A stretch of DNA of 64,000 nucleotides from Candidatus Nanosynbacter sp. TM7-075 (GTDB lineage Bacteria; Patescibacteriota; Saccharimonadia; Saccharimonadales; Saccharimonadaceae), in assembly GCF_022828255.1 (NCBI RefSeq), contig NZ_JAJQJW010000001.1, positions 62,001-126,000 of the forward strand. The letters are read 5' to 3'. Position numbers and translations under genes: made by a program. Shown piece after piece: positions 42,601 through 50,081 of this stretch (positions are counted from its first letter, which is position 1; the number at the start of each line of letters is the position of its first letter). Below the pieces are notes generated by a model, which was not told the DNA's origin, ran no database searches, and was given only the letters and a program-made list of their open reading frames with translations.

Positions 42601-43391
42601 GAGAATTGTTGGGGCTGTATATCTCGGCGCATCCGCTTGATAGGTATGAAACGTATTTGAGCGAACAAACTCAACCATTGACGCAATTAGTTCCTGAGTA
42701 CGACAGTCGGATGATGACGGTCGGGGGAATTATTAGCACCGTTCGTACAATTGTCACAAAAAGCGGTTCGAAGATGGCGTTCGTGGGAATTGAGGATAAA
42801 TTCGGCGAGGGTGAGATAATCGTCTTTCCAAATCTGTATGAGAAAGTTGGCGCCAAGCTAGTTCAGGACGCGGTGATTCGAGTTTCTGGTAAAAATTCAG
42901 CTCGAGATCGTGACGGAAATTTGGGCAATGAAAGTAAGCTAATTGCCGATGATATTATTGCGATTACGGATAACGATATCAATGGCTATGAGTCGACTGG
43001 TCGTAAAATGGATGCGCCAAAAATTAGCTCTGCTGTAAAAAAAGAGCGCCGTGAAGCTTATCGTAATCAGAAAAATGGAGCTTCTCCGAAGTCTGTCGTA
43101 AAGAATGACGCCGCCAAACCGCAGCCAAAAGCTCATTCGGCACCTGTTAACGTTGCGCCAGAAATTCCTGCCTCAAAGTTATTTGTGTATATCAAAGATC
43201 CGAATGACCATTCGCGGTTGGTGAAAATGAAGTCTGTTTGCGGCGAGAATGCTGGCACGACTGACGTGGTTTTGGTGCTGGGCGAGAAAGAAAAATCAGC
43301 CATGCGTCTGCCGTTTAAGGTGGATGCTAATGACAATTTATTAAGCCAATTAAAAAACACTCTGGGTGAAGAGTGTGTAATTCTAAAGTGA
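39651..43391 (+). CDS. dnaE: DNA polymerase III alpha subunit
   Basis: Replicative polymerase. The N-terminal PHP domain begins with FVHLHNHTFHSVLDG (about residue 21), and the catalytic palm has FGPGRGSAAGSIVAYALNIT (about 390-410) and MPDIDVDIQD with the active Asp residues near 437-441. The helix-hairpin-helix and OB-fold regions follow (about 835-1080), and a low-complexity linker and C-terminal domain end the 1246-residue protein. The start is ATG 39651: the -10 TATAAT (39637-39642) makes the upstream TTG at 39642 impossible and leaves an almost leaderless mRNA. Confidence 0.97.
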   Translation: MTEGKSEQSSSAALKPSDFVHLHNHTFHSVLDGLTKIHDLVDKVKELGMEAAAVTDHGTMSGILDYYKTAKKAGIKPIIGIETYVATRSRFDRDPGKDKQRFHLTVLAMNNTGFHNLMKLSTRANLEGMYYKPRIDHDLLEELNEGLIVLSGCASGEIGVALKEDDYDRARDIAKWYKSIFGDRYYLELQDHGHPKSNTHWDVQAKINEGLLKLSKELDIEMVVTCDGHYLTHEYQDAHEILLCVGTGSYLSDEKRMSLKDFELHLTDPRDIIDHWGEEFPEVIRNTKKIADRCDVEIELGRILIPKYPLPDGENEHSYLLRLTYQGLLQRYNGASKEEAEKLDPDEIIPKLSDEVRERAEMELGVMGNMGYEGYFLIVQDFINWGKSQGIVFGPGRGSAAGSIVAYALNITDLDPLKYGLLFERFLNPDRISMPDIDVDIQDTRRDEVIEYCAKKYGEDHVSNIATFGKMFGRMAVRDVARVLEVPYAESDRLAKLVPPPNQGRHIPLSVSIKEDADLRNEYENNPTAKEVLDYAIQLEGTIRSHGVHACGVVIAPDTLANYIPLEMAQKGVVATQFPMGEVEELGLLKMDFLGLSNLTIINNAMRIIRKAYKKEINLSELPLDDKKTYELFQRGDTTGVFQLESAGMKRYLRGLKPTTFEDIIAMVALYRPGPMQFIDSFIRRKHGEEEITYLHSGMKNSLKNTYGILVYQEQFMQISKEWCGFTGGQADTLRKAVGKKKIDLMKKVKPEFVEGAVKVGGATKEIAETFWTQLEEFANYCFNKSHAACYGLIAYWTAYLKAHYPDAFMAALMTSDHDDTDRLAIEITECKHMGISVLSPDVNESFVEFAVVPNENKIRFGMSAVKGVGVGAVEEVLRAREDGPFTSVEDFARRVSTSKFNRKAWESLIKSGAFDDMGDRSDLLFNLDSITSFASKLQKEAASGQTNLFGMLGGDDAASVQSTLHLQKAPVKHDDKERLMWERELLGLYISAHPLDRYETYLSEQTQPLTQLVPEYDSRMMTVGGIISTVRTIVTKSGSKMAFVGIEDKFGEGEIIVFPNLYEKVGAKLVQDAVIRVSGKNSARDRDGNLGNESKLIADDIIAITDNDINGYESTGRKMDAPKISSAVKKERREAYRNQKNGASPKSVVKNDAAKPQPKAHSAPVNVAPEIPASKLFVYIKDPNDHSRLVKMKSVCGENAGTTDVVLVLGEKEKSAMRLPFKVDANDNLLSQLKNTLGEECVILK

Positions 43392-43393
43392 TA

Positions 43394-43446
43394 GTTAGCC
43401 CGCTGACAGAGGCCTCAGCCGGAGCTGATTGCTCTGGCGGGCTAAC
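43394..43446. terminator. 53-nt hairpin after dnaE, 3' end of cassette D
   Basis: GTTAGCCCGC (43394-43403) pairs perfectly with GCGGGCTAAC (43437-43446), with two inner helices (CAGAG/CTCTG and TCAGC/GCTGA on the minus strand) capped by a UCCG loop of the stable UNCG class. There is no T-run on either side. CCCGCTGACAGA (43399-43410) can alternatively pair with TCTGTCAGCGGG (43454-43465), which includes the stop of cassette D. Confidence 0.7.
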
Positions 43447-43457
43447 TTAATCATCTG

Positions 43458-43751
43458 TCAGCGGGACTTGCGCCCCTGAAGTCTTTCGCGCTCTTTGATA
43501 CAGCCTTTATAATAAAAGGTTGCATATGCGATTGCGAGGATGAAGTACCACACACATACCAGTACCATGTGATACTGGGGCCGAACTGGCGACTCGCCTA
43601 CCATGAAGTAGGCGAAGAAGAACGTCATACACGCTGCCGACGCAGCGGCTATCGCATGCAGCCATCGACTAACCCCCGAGGGGGCTTTGTAGCTATACCA
43701 TGAAATATACATGGTTGCCATGATTGTAAAGATGAAGAAAATGTCAAACAT
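43458..43751 (-). CDS. Cassette D: 97-residue membrane protein, unknown
   Basis: Three membrane helices (about residues 3-20, 33-54 and 62-82) and a short charged tail (KERERLQGRKSR). No family recognised. The start is placed at 43751, where GAGG lies five bases upstream; the in-frame extension to 43823 would pass through the promoter and leader hairpin. Codon use is GC-richer than dnaE. The TGA stop lies within the arm of an inverted repeat shared with the 3' hairpin. Confidence 0.65.
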   Translation of the reverse strand: MFDIFFIFTIMATMYISWYSYKAPSGVSRWLHAIAAASAACMTFFFAYFMVGESPVRPQYHMVLVCVWYFILAIAYATFYYKGCIKERERLQGRKSR

Positions 43752-43813
43752 TTCCTCGAACCTTTCGTGTAGGGGACTACTTTCTCCGGGGGATTCCAGA
43801 GAAAGCTCATACA

Positions 43814-43842
43814 AATATAACACATATGGTTGATAAAGTCAA
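43814..43842 (-). promoter_or_regulatory. Promoter of cassette D with leader hairpin
   Basis: On the minus strand TTGACT (43837-43842), 17-bp spacer, TATATT (43814-43819). The transcript begins near GAGCTTTC and immediately forms a 10-bp hairpin (43780-43789 with 43796-43805, one mismatch). Confidence 0.75.
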
Positions 43843-43880
43843 TAATCAGACTTGAGGGATTTATTTATGTGTTGTTGAGA

Positions 43881-44441
43881 TTATTTCATTCTCGGGAAAA
43901 TCAGTCCAAATAGCGCAATTCCTGTTGCGACTGACACGTTGAATGATTCTTTTTGGCCGAACATTGGGATTTCTACGGTGAAGTCGCAATTGTCCAAAAG
44001 TTCTGGCGTGATTCCGTGGACTTCTTCGCCGAGCAGCAACGCGAATTTTTCAGGCGGCTGAAATTCTGATAGCATCACACTATCTTTTGATTGCTCAAGC
44101 GCGATAATTGGCAAGTTTTCTGTTCGCTGATTCTCTTTAATCCAATCATTGATATCCTCGTAAAACTCAAACGGCACCAAACTTTCCGCACCCAAAGCAG
44201 TTTTATGAATTTGGCTGGTGATTTTTTCGCGAATATGCGGCAAGCGGGGATCTTCAGATCGAATTTCTCCATCAACAAGCGCACAAGCAGGCGCCTCGCT
44301 ACATAAACTCAATTCTGGATACGGCGTGTAACCACTAAGAATAATCTTTTTTATACCAAATCCTTCGGCTGTGCGAAAAATTGCCCCAACATTATGTGTC
44401 GAGCGAATATTGTGAACTAACAGAGTAATTTCTGGATTCAT
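43881..44441 (-). CDS. SpoU/TrmH-family RNA 2'-O-methyltransferase
   Basis: SPOUT-class methyltransferase. The three SpoU motifs are present: NIRSTHNVGAIFRTAEGFG (about residues 11-29), ALLLGEEVHGIT (about 132-143) and EIPMFGQKESFNVSVATGIAL (about 155-175, split around the conserved E-S-x-N-V-S). The 186 residues correspond to the catalytic domain only, like TrmL-type enzymes. The exact tRNA or rRNA target is unknown. Leaderless promoter: minus TATAAT (plus 44448-44453) six bases before the ATG. Confidence 0.9.
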   Translation of the reverse strand: MNPEITLLVHNIRSTHNVGAIFRTAEGFGIKKIILSGYTPYPELSLCSEAPACALVDGEIRSEDPRLPHIREKITSQIHKTALGAESLVPFEFYEDINDWIKENQRTENLPIIALEQSKDSVMLSEFQPPEKFALLLGEEVHGITPELLDNCDFTVEIPMFGQKESFNVSVATGIALFGLIFPRMK

Positions 44442-44492
44442 ATCACTATTATATCACTCGTAAAACCGTAAGCTTTTTGGTATAATTTTCAT

Positions 44493-46115
44493 ATGGACGA
44501 AGATAAAATTCAGGCGCGGCGCCGTGAGCAAGATGAGGAAGCGACTCGTCGTCGAGCGTCAATTTTAGGGCTTCAATATCTTGATGGGCGGGAATTTGAA
44601 GAGACTTTACCCTTACTTAAGGGTGTTTTGACGATAGAAGAGATGTATAAAGGCAGGTTGGTCCCGTTAGCCTTTAATGAGGAAGATCAGTCTTATCGAT
44701 TTGGCGTTACGTCGCAAACTTCTGAGTCGTTGATGAAGCAAATGCGAGATCAGTATGTTGAAAATGGCAAGCGAATCTTCTTCTTCTTAATTTCTGGTTC
44801 GGCGTTTCGGTCAATTATGCTTAGGTTTGATCCGCCAAAAAAAGTGATTTACGATAACATCGAAATTGCCAAGGAAGGTGATAGCGATACTCTGGCGCAG
44901 GTTACTCAGACTTTGGCTTCCGTCGGCACAAATGACGTGTTTAATTATTTGATTGACCAAGCGGATTTGTTGGGTGCGTCGGATATTCACATCGAAAATC
45001 AGCGCGAATCGATTCGAATTCGTATGCGTGTTGATGGAGCTTTGCACACAGTGGCGGAGCTTAGTAGGGATAGATATCGAGTGATTATGGCGACTTTGGC
45101 GTCGCGCGCGAATATTTCTACCGCTTCCAGAGAGCCTCAATCTGGGCATATGCAGCAGGAAATTCATAGAGATGGCGCATCGCATGTGCTGAATTTGCGC
45201 GTGGAAGCCGTGATGACGGTGTATGGCTTGGACTTGGTGCTTCGATTGTTCAATTTCGATGAGTCAATGTTGAATTTGGATCTATTGAGTATTTCAAAGA
45301 AAGAGCGCAAGCAAATCGATGAAGTTATTTCTCATCCGCGCGGGATGTTGTTGATGGTTGGTCCGACTGGTTCGGGAAAGTCTACGACGTTATATAGCAT
45401 TCTTAATGCTCTTAATACTCAGGATCGAAAGATTATTACGCTGGAAGATCCTGTAGAAAATACGATTCCTGGGATTGCTCAGATTCCAATTGATACGACA
45501 AATGGACAGAGGTTTGCTGATGGTTTGCGTAGTGTTTTGCGTCTTGACCCAGATGTGGTGATGGTTGGTGAGATTCGCGACAATGAAACTGCGAAGACTG
45601 CGATTCAGGCGTCAATTACGGGACACTTGGTGTTATCCAGTTTTCACGCCAATTCGACTGCGGCGGCGTTTAGTCGTATGATCGATATGATTGGGCAAAA
45701 TCCGATTTTTAGCTCGGCGGTTCGGCTGGTGATTGCTCAGCGACTGGTGAGGAGATTGTGGGATGATAGCAAGGAAGAATATGAGCCAGATGAGGCGACT
45801 CGCAAGTGGGTGAAAGAGGTTTTGAAGGATTTGCCGGAGAATGTTGATTGTCCAGATTTGGATACGTTTAAGCTTTGGCGTGCGGTGCCGACGGACGACG
45901 TTCCGTTCGGTTATAAGGGGCGAATTCCAGTAATGGAGCAGTTGGTTGTGAGTGAGAATATTCAGAAGTTCCTGCGCGGCGATGTTGAGGATGTTCATAC
46001 AGAAGCGATTGAAAAGGCCGCAAAAGAAGATGGCATGGTGACGCTACTTCAGGCTGGCGTGTTGGCAGCTCTTCGTGGCGAAACGACATTAGAAGAAGTC
46101 AATAGAGTAATATAA
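44493..46115 (+). CDS. Type IV pilus assembly ATPase (PilB/GspE family)
   Basis: Secretion ATPase driving pilus extension. An N-terminal GspE-II-like region (about residues 20-110) precedes the ATPase domain with SDIHIENQRESIRIRMRVDG (about 161-180), Walker A GPTGSGKST (about 290), ITLEDPVEN (Asp box, about 315) and DPDVVMVGEIRDNETAKTAI (Walker B and His-box region, about 352-371). The four-Cys zinc motif common in PilB is absent. Type IV pili are used for twitching and host contact in this phylum. Leaderless promoter TATAAT (44481-44486) six bases before the ATG. Confidence 0.92.
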   Translation: MDEDKIQARRREQDEEATRRRASILGLQYLDGREFEETLPLLKGVLTIEEMYKGRLVPLAFNEEDQSYRFGVTSQTSESLMKQMRDQYVENGKRIFFFLISGSAFRSIMLRFDPPKKVIYDNIEIAKEGDSDTLAQVTQTLASVGTNDVFNYLIDQADLLGASDIHIENQRESIRIRMRVDGALHTVAELSRDRYRVIMATLASRANISTASREPQSGHMQQEIHRDGASHVLNLRVEAVMTVYGLDLVLRLFNFDESMLNLDLLSISKKERKQIDEVISHPRGMLLMVGPTGSGKSTTLYSILNALNTQDRKIITLEDPVENTIPGIAQIPIDTTNGQRFADGLRSVLRLDPDVVMVGEIRDNETAKTAIQASITGHLVLSSFHANSTAAAFSRMIDMIGQNPIFSSAVRLVIAQRLVRRLWDDSKEEYEPDEATRKWVKEVLKDLPENVDCPDLDTFKLWRAVPTDDVPFGYKGRIPVMEQLVVSENIQKFLRGDVEDVHTEAIEKAAKEDGMVTLLQAGVLAALRGETTLEEVNRVI

Positions 46116-46144
46116 TTGACTTTATATCCATAAACTGATAAAAT
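46116..46144 (+). promoter_or_regulatory. Promoter of the 46153 gene
   Basis: TTGACT (46116-46121), 17-bp spacer, TAAAAT (46139-46144), eight bases to the ATG at 46153; near-leaderless. Confidence 0.75.
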
Positions 46145-46152
46145 ATTAGTTT

Positions 46153-47694
46153 ATGAGCGAAAGACAATGGGATGGTTATGTTGTTGAAGGTGAACTATCT
46201 CAGGTAGAAGATCCTAATAAAAACTACATAAGTCGAATTATAGGTCATGTAAAGCTTATTATTAAGCGTGTACCGTTTCTTGTTGAAGGTGAGGAGTTGC
46301 GTGGTGAATATCAAGAATCTTATGAGAAGATTCTTGGGTTGTTCCAGCAAATTGAGGAGGAGTATAACGGGCTTTCAGATTGCATAGAGACAGATTTTGA
46401 TATAGAGGAAGTCAAAGAATCATTAAGAAGTACATTTAATGGAACATACGAGAAATTTATAAGGGAAAATCTTAGTGTAGTTTTCCCCGAAAAGCTGGCG
46501 GAAGTGAATATTCCAGAATTTTGCCAAGCTGAAGAGTATGCGATTCCCGACGTAAGACGATGGCAGCATGCTAATGAAATAATTAGTCCTGAACTTGCAG
46601 ATCGTGAATATATGCGCTTTATCGCAGAGGCAAGGGAGGCTGTGACTGATAGCCTTACTGAGGATGGGGCTTTTGGTTTACCTGATGATTTTACAATTAC
46701 TAGACCTGAACGCATTCCAGGTAATGATGGCAAGATGAAGTTGAGCAGTTTGCTGGAAGACTTTGAGCGTCGTAAACTCAAGGAGGTTGAAGATGAGGAA
46801 TGTAATGGTATTAATCCTGAAGGTGATTTAAAATTTGCCAACAGTGTTCTTAAGTTTATAAAATCCATAAAATTGCCAAGCGAAGAGGAGCTAACCAAGC
46901 AGTATAAAGAAGCGACAATTAAGGAAAACATTCCAGTGGTTCGTAGCCTTGCTGAATCTATGGCTAAAGAGCATCTGAGCGAGTCTTTAGACGACGCCCT
47001 GAGGGTGCTTTCGGAGAAATTGAATGGCTATGAAGTGGCACCTAAAATCGCCGCTGAATCTTTGAATAAGGCGAAGAAGAGAAAGAGAAAGAAGCAATCA
47101 CGCCAGGATAATTGCGAGGTGAGTGATCAGAATATTAAGGATACTGAGGTTAACTTGAAGGTCGGGGATTATATAGAGCTTAGTCACGAAACATTTCCGT
47201 GGTTAGATGATGAAATGGCTAAGGTTTTATATATTAAAAGAAGCGGTAATGATGTTACGATAGTAGTCGATGCTCGTACTGAAGCAGCCAAGAGAATTGA
47301 ACACAGAATGTCTGGCTATGAGACTAAGAAAAAGCAGAAGAGTATTTTGCCCAGTCTTTATAATAAATTAAAATTAGCGGCAGAAATTGTTGCAACGTCA
47401 GATTCTGGATTACGTGATTCTTGGACGACCTTAAGATATCGAGATAAAAATAAGTATCCTTTTAGTATCTTTAGCTGGAAAGCCCAAACATCTGACGCAC
47501 TAAGGATGTATGTGTCGCACATCGCTGTGGATAAGGTGGATGATGAGTCTGTGAGAAAGATACTAGAAGAGAACGGTGTAACTCATTTATTAATGCTTTT
47601 GGGTGCTTGCGACAAAAATAACCAGGAAGAATTATTGCCAGTATTTACTGGGCGGACTAGGCGCATTGAGGCAGCTGACGGTGCTGGTGTTTAG
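46153..47694 (+). CDS. 513-residue soluble protein, unknown
   Basis: No family recognised. The N-terminal two-thirds is acidic and mostly helical. A dense basic patch (KKRKRKKQSRQ, about residues 312-322) separates it from a C-terminal domain with a small beta-barrel-like stretch (VGDYIELSH ... VLYIKRSGNDVTIVV, about 343-375) and a helical end. No signal peptide or membrane helix. The basic patch suggests nucleic-acid or surface binding. It does not overlap pilB and has its own promoter. Confidence 0.6.
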   Translation: MSERQWDGYVVEGELSQVEDPNKNYISRIIGHVKLIIKRVPFLVEGEELRGEYQESYEKILGLFQQIEEEYNGLSDCIETDFDIEEVKESLRSTFNGTYEKFIRENLSVVFPEKLAEVNIPEFCQAEEYAIPDVRRWQHANEIISPELADREYMRFIAEAREAVTDSLTEDGAFGLPDDFTITRPERIPGNDGKMKLSSLLEDFERRKLKEVEDEECNGINPEGDLKFANSVLKFIKSIKLPSEEELTKQYKEATIKENIPVVRSLAESMAKEHLSESLDDALRVLSEKLNGYEVAPKIAAESLNKAKKRKRKKQSRQDNCEVSDQNIKDTEVNLKVGDYIELSHETFPWLDDEMAKVLYIKRSGNDVTIVVDARTEAAKRIEHRMSGYETKKKQKSILPSLYNKLKLAAEIVATSDSGLRDSWTTLRYRDKNKYPFSIFSWKAQTSDALRMYVSHIAVDKVDDESVRKILEENGVTHLLMLLGACDKNNQEELLPVFTGRTRRIEAADGAGV

Positions 47695-47696
47695 GC

Positions 47697-48830
47697 TTAT
47701 CTAATGACATTTGCGACAGCTTCAACAACACCCTCATCAAACGCGGTTGGGACGACTTTATCGACGGTTGGATTTTCGACCAGGTTAGCTAGCGCTTCAG
47801 CGGCCGCCAATTTGTGCTGGTCGGTTATTTTCTTAACTCCGTGATCTAATGCGCCGCGGAAAATTCCAGGGAAGGCCAGGGAATTGTTGACTTGGTTTGG
47901 AAAGTCGCTACGACCCGTGCCGATGATTGCGACGCCGGCTTGTTTGGCGACATCTGGCATAATTTCTGGAACAGGATTTGCTAGTGCAAATACGATTGGA
48001 TCTTTCGCCATTTTTTGGACTAATTCTGGAGTGAGCAGTCCTGCGCGTGATACGCCGATGAATATGTCTGCGTCAGTGATGGCGTCTTCAATTGAGCCAG
48101 ATTGCGATGCATCGACGTATTCCAATAACGCAGTTTTTTCAGCGTTCAAATCTGTGCGTGATTTTCCGACAATTCCTCGGCTATCCACCGCTACGATGTT
48201 TTTTGCTCCGTAAAGATTTAACAATTTTATGATTGCCGTGCCAGCTGCGCCTGCGCCGATGACCACGAATTTGCAATCTGCCAGGTTTCGCCCTGTCAAT
48301 TTAGCGGCGTTAATTAAGCCCGCCAACACAACGACGGCCGTGCCGTGTTGGTCGTCGTGGAAGACTGGAATATCTAACTCTGCCTTCAATCGCTCTTCAA
48401 TTTCAAAGCATTTTGGTGCGGCGATATCTTCGAGGTTGATGGCTCCGAAACTTGGCGCGATGGCTTTAACTGTGGCAATGATTTCTTCTGGCTCGTGGAC
48501 GTCTAACACAATTGGCACGGCGTCGACATCGGCAAAATGCTTAAATAGTAAAGCTTTTCCTTCCATAACTGGCATGGCGGCTTTTGGTCCCAAATTGCCT
48601 AAGCCCAAAATTGCTGAGCCGTCTGAGATTACGGCGACTAGATTGTTTGTCCAAGTGTATTTTGGCAAATCGGCTGGATTTTCGGCAATTGCTTGGCTGA
48701 CTGCGCCGACGCCAGGGCTGTAATAGGCGCTAAGCTTATCGCGATTAAGCTCCTCTTTATCTCTGAGGCTAGTCGTAATTTTACCTTTGTATTTTTCGTG
48801 TAGTTCGAGTGCTAATTTATTGTAATCCAT
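47697..48830 (-). CDS. NAD(P)-dependent malic enzyme
   Basis: Decarboxylates malate to pyruvate. The short bacterial form (377 residues) is complete: LSAYYSPGVGAVSQAI (about 31), GLGNLGPKAAMPVMEGKALL (about 74-93), VFHDDQHGTAVVVLAGL (about 145) and the Rossmann VVIGAGAAGTAIIKLL (about 177). Catalytic Lys and Asp residues are in the second and third blocks. The start at 48830 is set by the minus TATAAT (plus 48837-48842), six bases upstream. Convergent with the 46153 gene with only 2 bases between stops. Confidence 0.94.
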   Translation of the reverse strand: MDYNKLALELHEKYKGKITTSLRDKEELNRDKLSAYYSPGVGAVSQAIAENPADLPKYTWTNNLVAVISDGSAILGLGNLGPKAAMPVMEGKALLFKHFADVDAVPIVLDVHEPEEIIATVKAIAPSFGAINLEDIAAPKCFEIEERLKAELDIPVFHDDQHGTAVVVLAGLINAAKLTGRNLADCKFVVIGAGAAGTAIIKLLNLYGAKNIVAVDSRGIVGKSRTDLNAEKTALLEYVDASQSGSIEDAITDADIFIGVSRAGLLTPELVQKMAKDPIVFALANPVPEIMPDVAKQAGVAIIGTGRSDFPNQVNNSLAFPGIFRGALDHGVKKITDQHKLAAAEALANLVENPTVDKVVPTAFDEGVVEAVANVIR

Positions 48831-48858
48831 AACTATATTATACTCCAATTTTATTTAA

Positions 48859-48887
48859 TTGATATTTCTTCAGATTTGTGTTATTAT
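48859..48887 (+). promoter_or_regulatory. rplS promoter
   Basis: TTGATA (48859-48864), 17-bp spacer, TATTAT (48882-48887). Confidence 0.75.
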
Positions 48888-48893
48888 CTTATG

Positions 48894-48993
48894 TAATTGT
48901 ACGAGAGTTAAATATTCGAGTCTTGTTTGATATGGAGCCGCAGAGGTACAACTGCGTGGCCAGTCGGAGCGAGTTCGGAAGATAGGAAAAATT
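48894..48993 (+). promoter_or_regulatory. Structured 5' leader of rplS
   Basis: About 100 bases of leader hold GCCGCAG with CTGCGTGGC (about 48936-48961) and further GC-rich pairing (CCAGTCGGAGCGAG). Ribosomal protein L19 mRNAs often carry an autoregulatory leader; whether this is that element or only resembles it needs a covariance-model search. Confidence 0.45.
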
Positions 48994-49515
48994 ATGAGTT
49001 TTGAGTTAATCAACAAAATCAACCAAGCACAAAAAAAGCAAGCAGTTGTCGATGCTCGCAGCGGTGACACAGTTCGTGTTTACCAGAAAATTAAGGAAGG
49101 CAACAAAGAGCGTATTCAGATGTTCGAGGGTGTTGTTATCCGCACCGACAATAAAAAATCGCACACATCACGCATTACGGTTCGAAAGATCGCTTCAGGC
49201 GTTGGCGTTGAAAAGTCATTTTTGATGCACAGTCCACTGATTGAGAAGATTGAGATTGTTCGTCGTGCTAAGGTTCGCCGCAAGTTCTTAAGCTTCCTTC
49301 GTCAGCGTAGCGGTAAGTCAGCTCGCTTGACGGCTAAGAATTTCGATCGCGCTGCTGTTAATGACATTCATGACGCTAAGGCAGAAGCGGAAGCTGAACG
49401 CTTGAAGGAAGAAGCTGCTCAGGCTGCTGCTGCAAAACAAGCTGAAAAAGATGCCGCTCAGGCTGAACTTGACGCTAAGGCTGCTGAAGTTGCAGCTCGT
49501 CATAAAGACGCGTAA
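48994..49515 (+). CDS. rplS: 50S ribosomal protein L19 with Ala/Glu/Lys tail
   Basis: Protein at the 30S-50S interface. The L19 core spans about residues 1-115, with SGDTVRVYQKIKEGNKERIQ, FEGVVI and HSPLIEKIEIVRRAKVRRKF segments. Beyond this the protein adds about 55 residues composed almost only of Ala, Glu, Lys, Asp and Gln, predicted to be one long helix. L19 is usually 110-120 residues, so the tail is lineage-specific. GATAGGAAAAATT gives a modest ribosome site. Confidence 0.94.
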   Translation: MSFELINKINQAQKKQAVVDARSGDTVRVYQKIKEGNKERIQMFEGVVIRTDNKKSHTSRITVRKIASGVGVEKSFLMHSPLIEKIEIVRRAKVRRKFLSFLRQRSGKSARLTAKNFDRAAVNDIHDAKAEAEAERLKEEAAQAAAAKQAEKDAAQAELDAKAAEVAARHKDA

Positions 49516-49535
49516 TTGTCAATTGGTTAATCGTT

Positions 49536-49564
49536 AAAACCGTCTCTTAATCTGAGGCGGTTTT
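49536..49564 (+). terminator. rplS terminator
   Basis: AAAACCGTCTC (49536-49546) pairs with GAGGCGGTTTT (49554-49564) around a 7-nt loop; the next leaderless -10 box (49572) begins eight bases later. Confidence 0.9.
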
Positions 49565-49583
49565 CTCATGTTATAATCTCAAT

Positions 49584-50081
49584 ATGGCAATATTTCATTA
49601 TATATCCGTCCTTGTTCCGACGACTTTGGCTGTGGCGACGCCTTACGTTTTGAAAAGAAACGGCTTTGATAATGAGAAAAAATATCGCTGGCTACTTTAC
49701 ACAGCGTGTCTGCTGTTTTTCATATCTTGGTATTTGCCATCGCCGTTAATTGACGGACAGGACACTAGTTTTACGACGCACTTTGTGGGCGGTGGGCTAT
49801 TTACAGGACTATTCTGGGCGTATTTGGTCTCGTCGATGAAATGGCGAGCGCATTGGCTGGTGATGGCGTTTTCAGTCTTCGCTTTAGTTTCGGCGCTGGG
49901 TTGTATTAATGAGTTGGCGGAATTATTTATGGTCAAGGCAGGTTTGGCGAGCATAAAATTGGACGACACGAATTGGGATATTTTGGCGAATACATTAGGC
50001 GCGGCAACAATTTGGATTGGCTGGATTATTGCTGATTTTATGACGAAAAAGGGAAGATTGTCGGGTGATTCTGGGGATTGA
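49584..50081 (+). CDS. Membrane protein with four or five helices, unknown
   Basis: A 165-residue membrane protein with helices at about residues 3-22, 33-50, 62-82, 88-108 and 128-148. The THFVGGGLFTGLFWAYL helix and a C-terminal LGAATIWIGWIIADF helix resemble DUF2238-like/VanZ-like small membrane proteins, but no diagnostic motif was identified. Leaderless: TATAAT (49572-49577) ends six bases before the ATG. Its stop overlaps the rnhB start by 17 bases. Confidence 0.65.
   Translation: MAIFHYISVLVPTTLAVATPYVLKRNGFDNEKKYRWLLYTACLLFFISWYLPSPLIDGQDTSFTTHFVGGGLFTGLFWAYLVSSMKWRAHWLVMAFSVFALVSALGCINELAELFMVKAGLASIKLDDTNWDILANTLGAATIWIGWIIADFMTKKGRLSGDSGD

Noticed and set aside
43394-43446. Integron attC site
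   Set aside because: The ends read GTT...AAC, the reverse order of attC core boxes, and no integrase or cassette array is visible.
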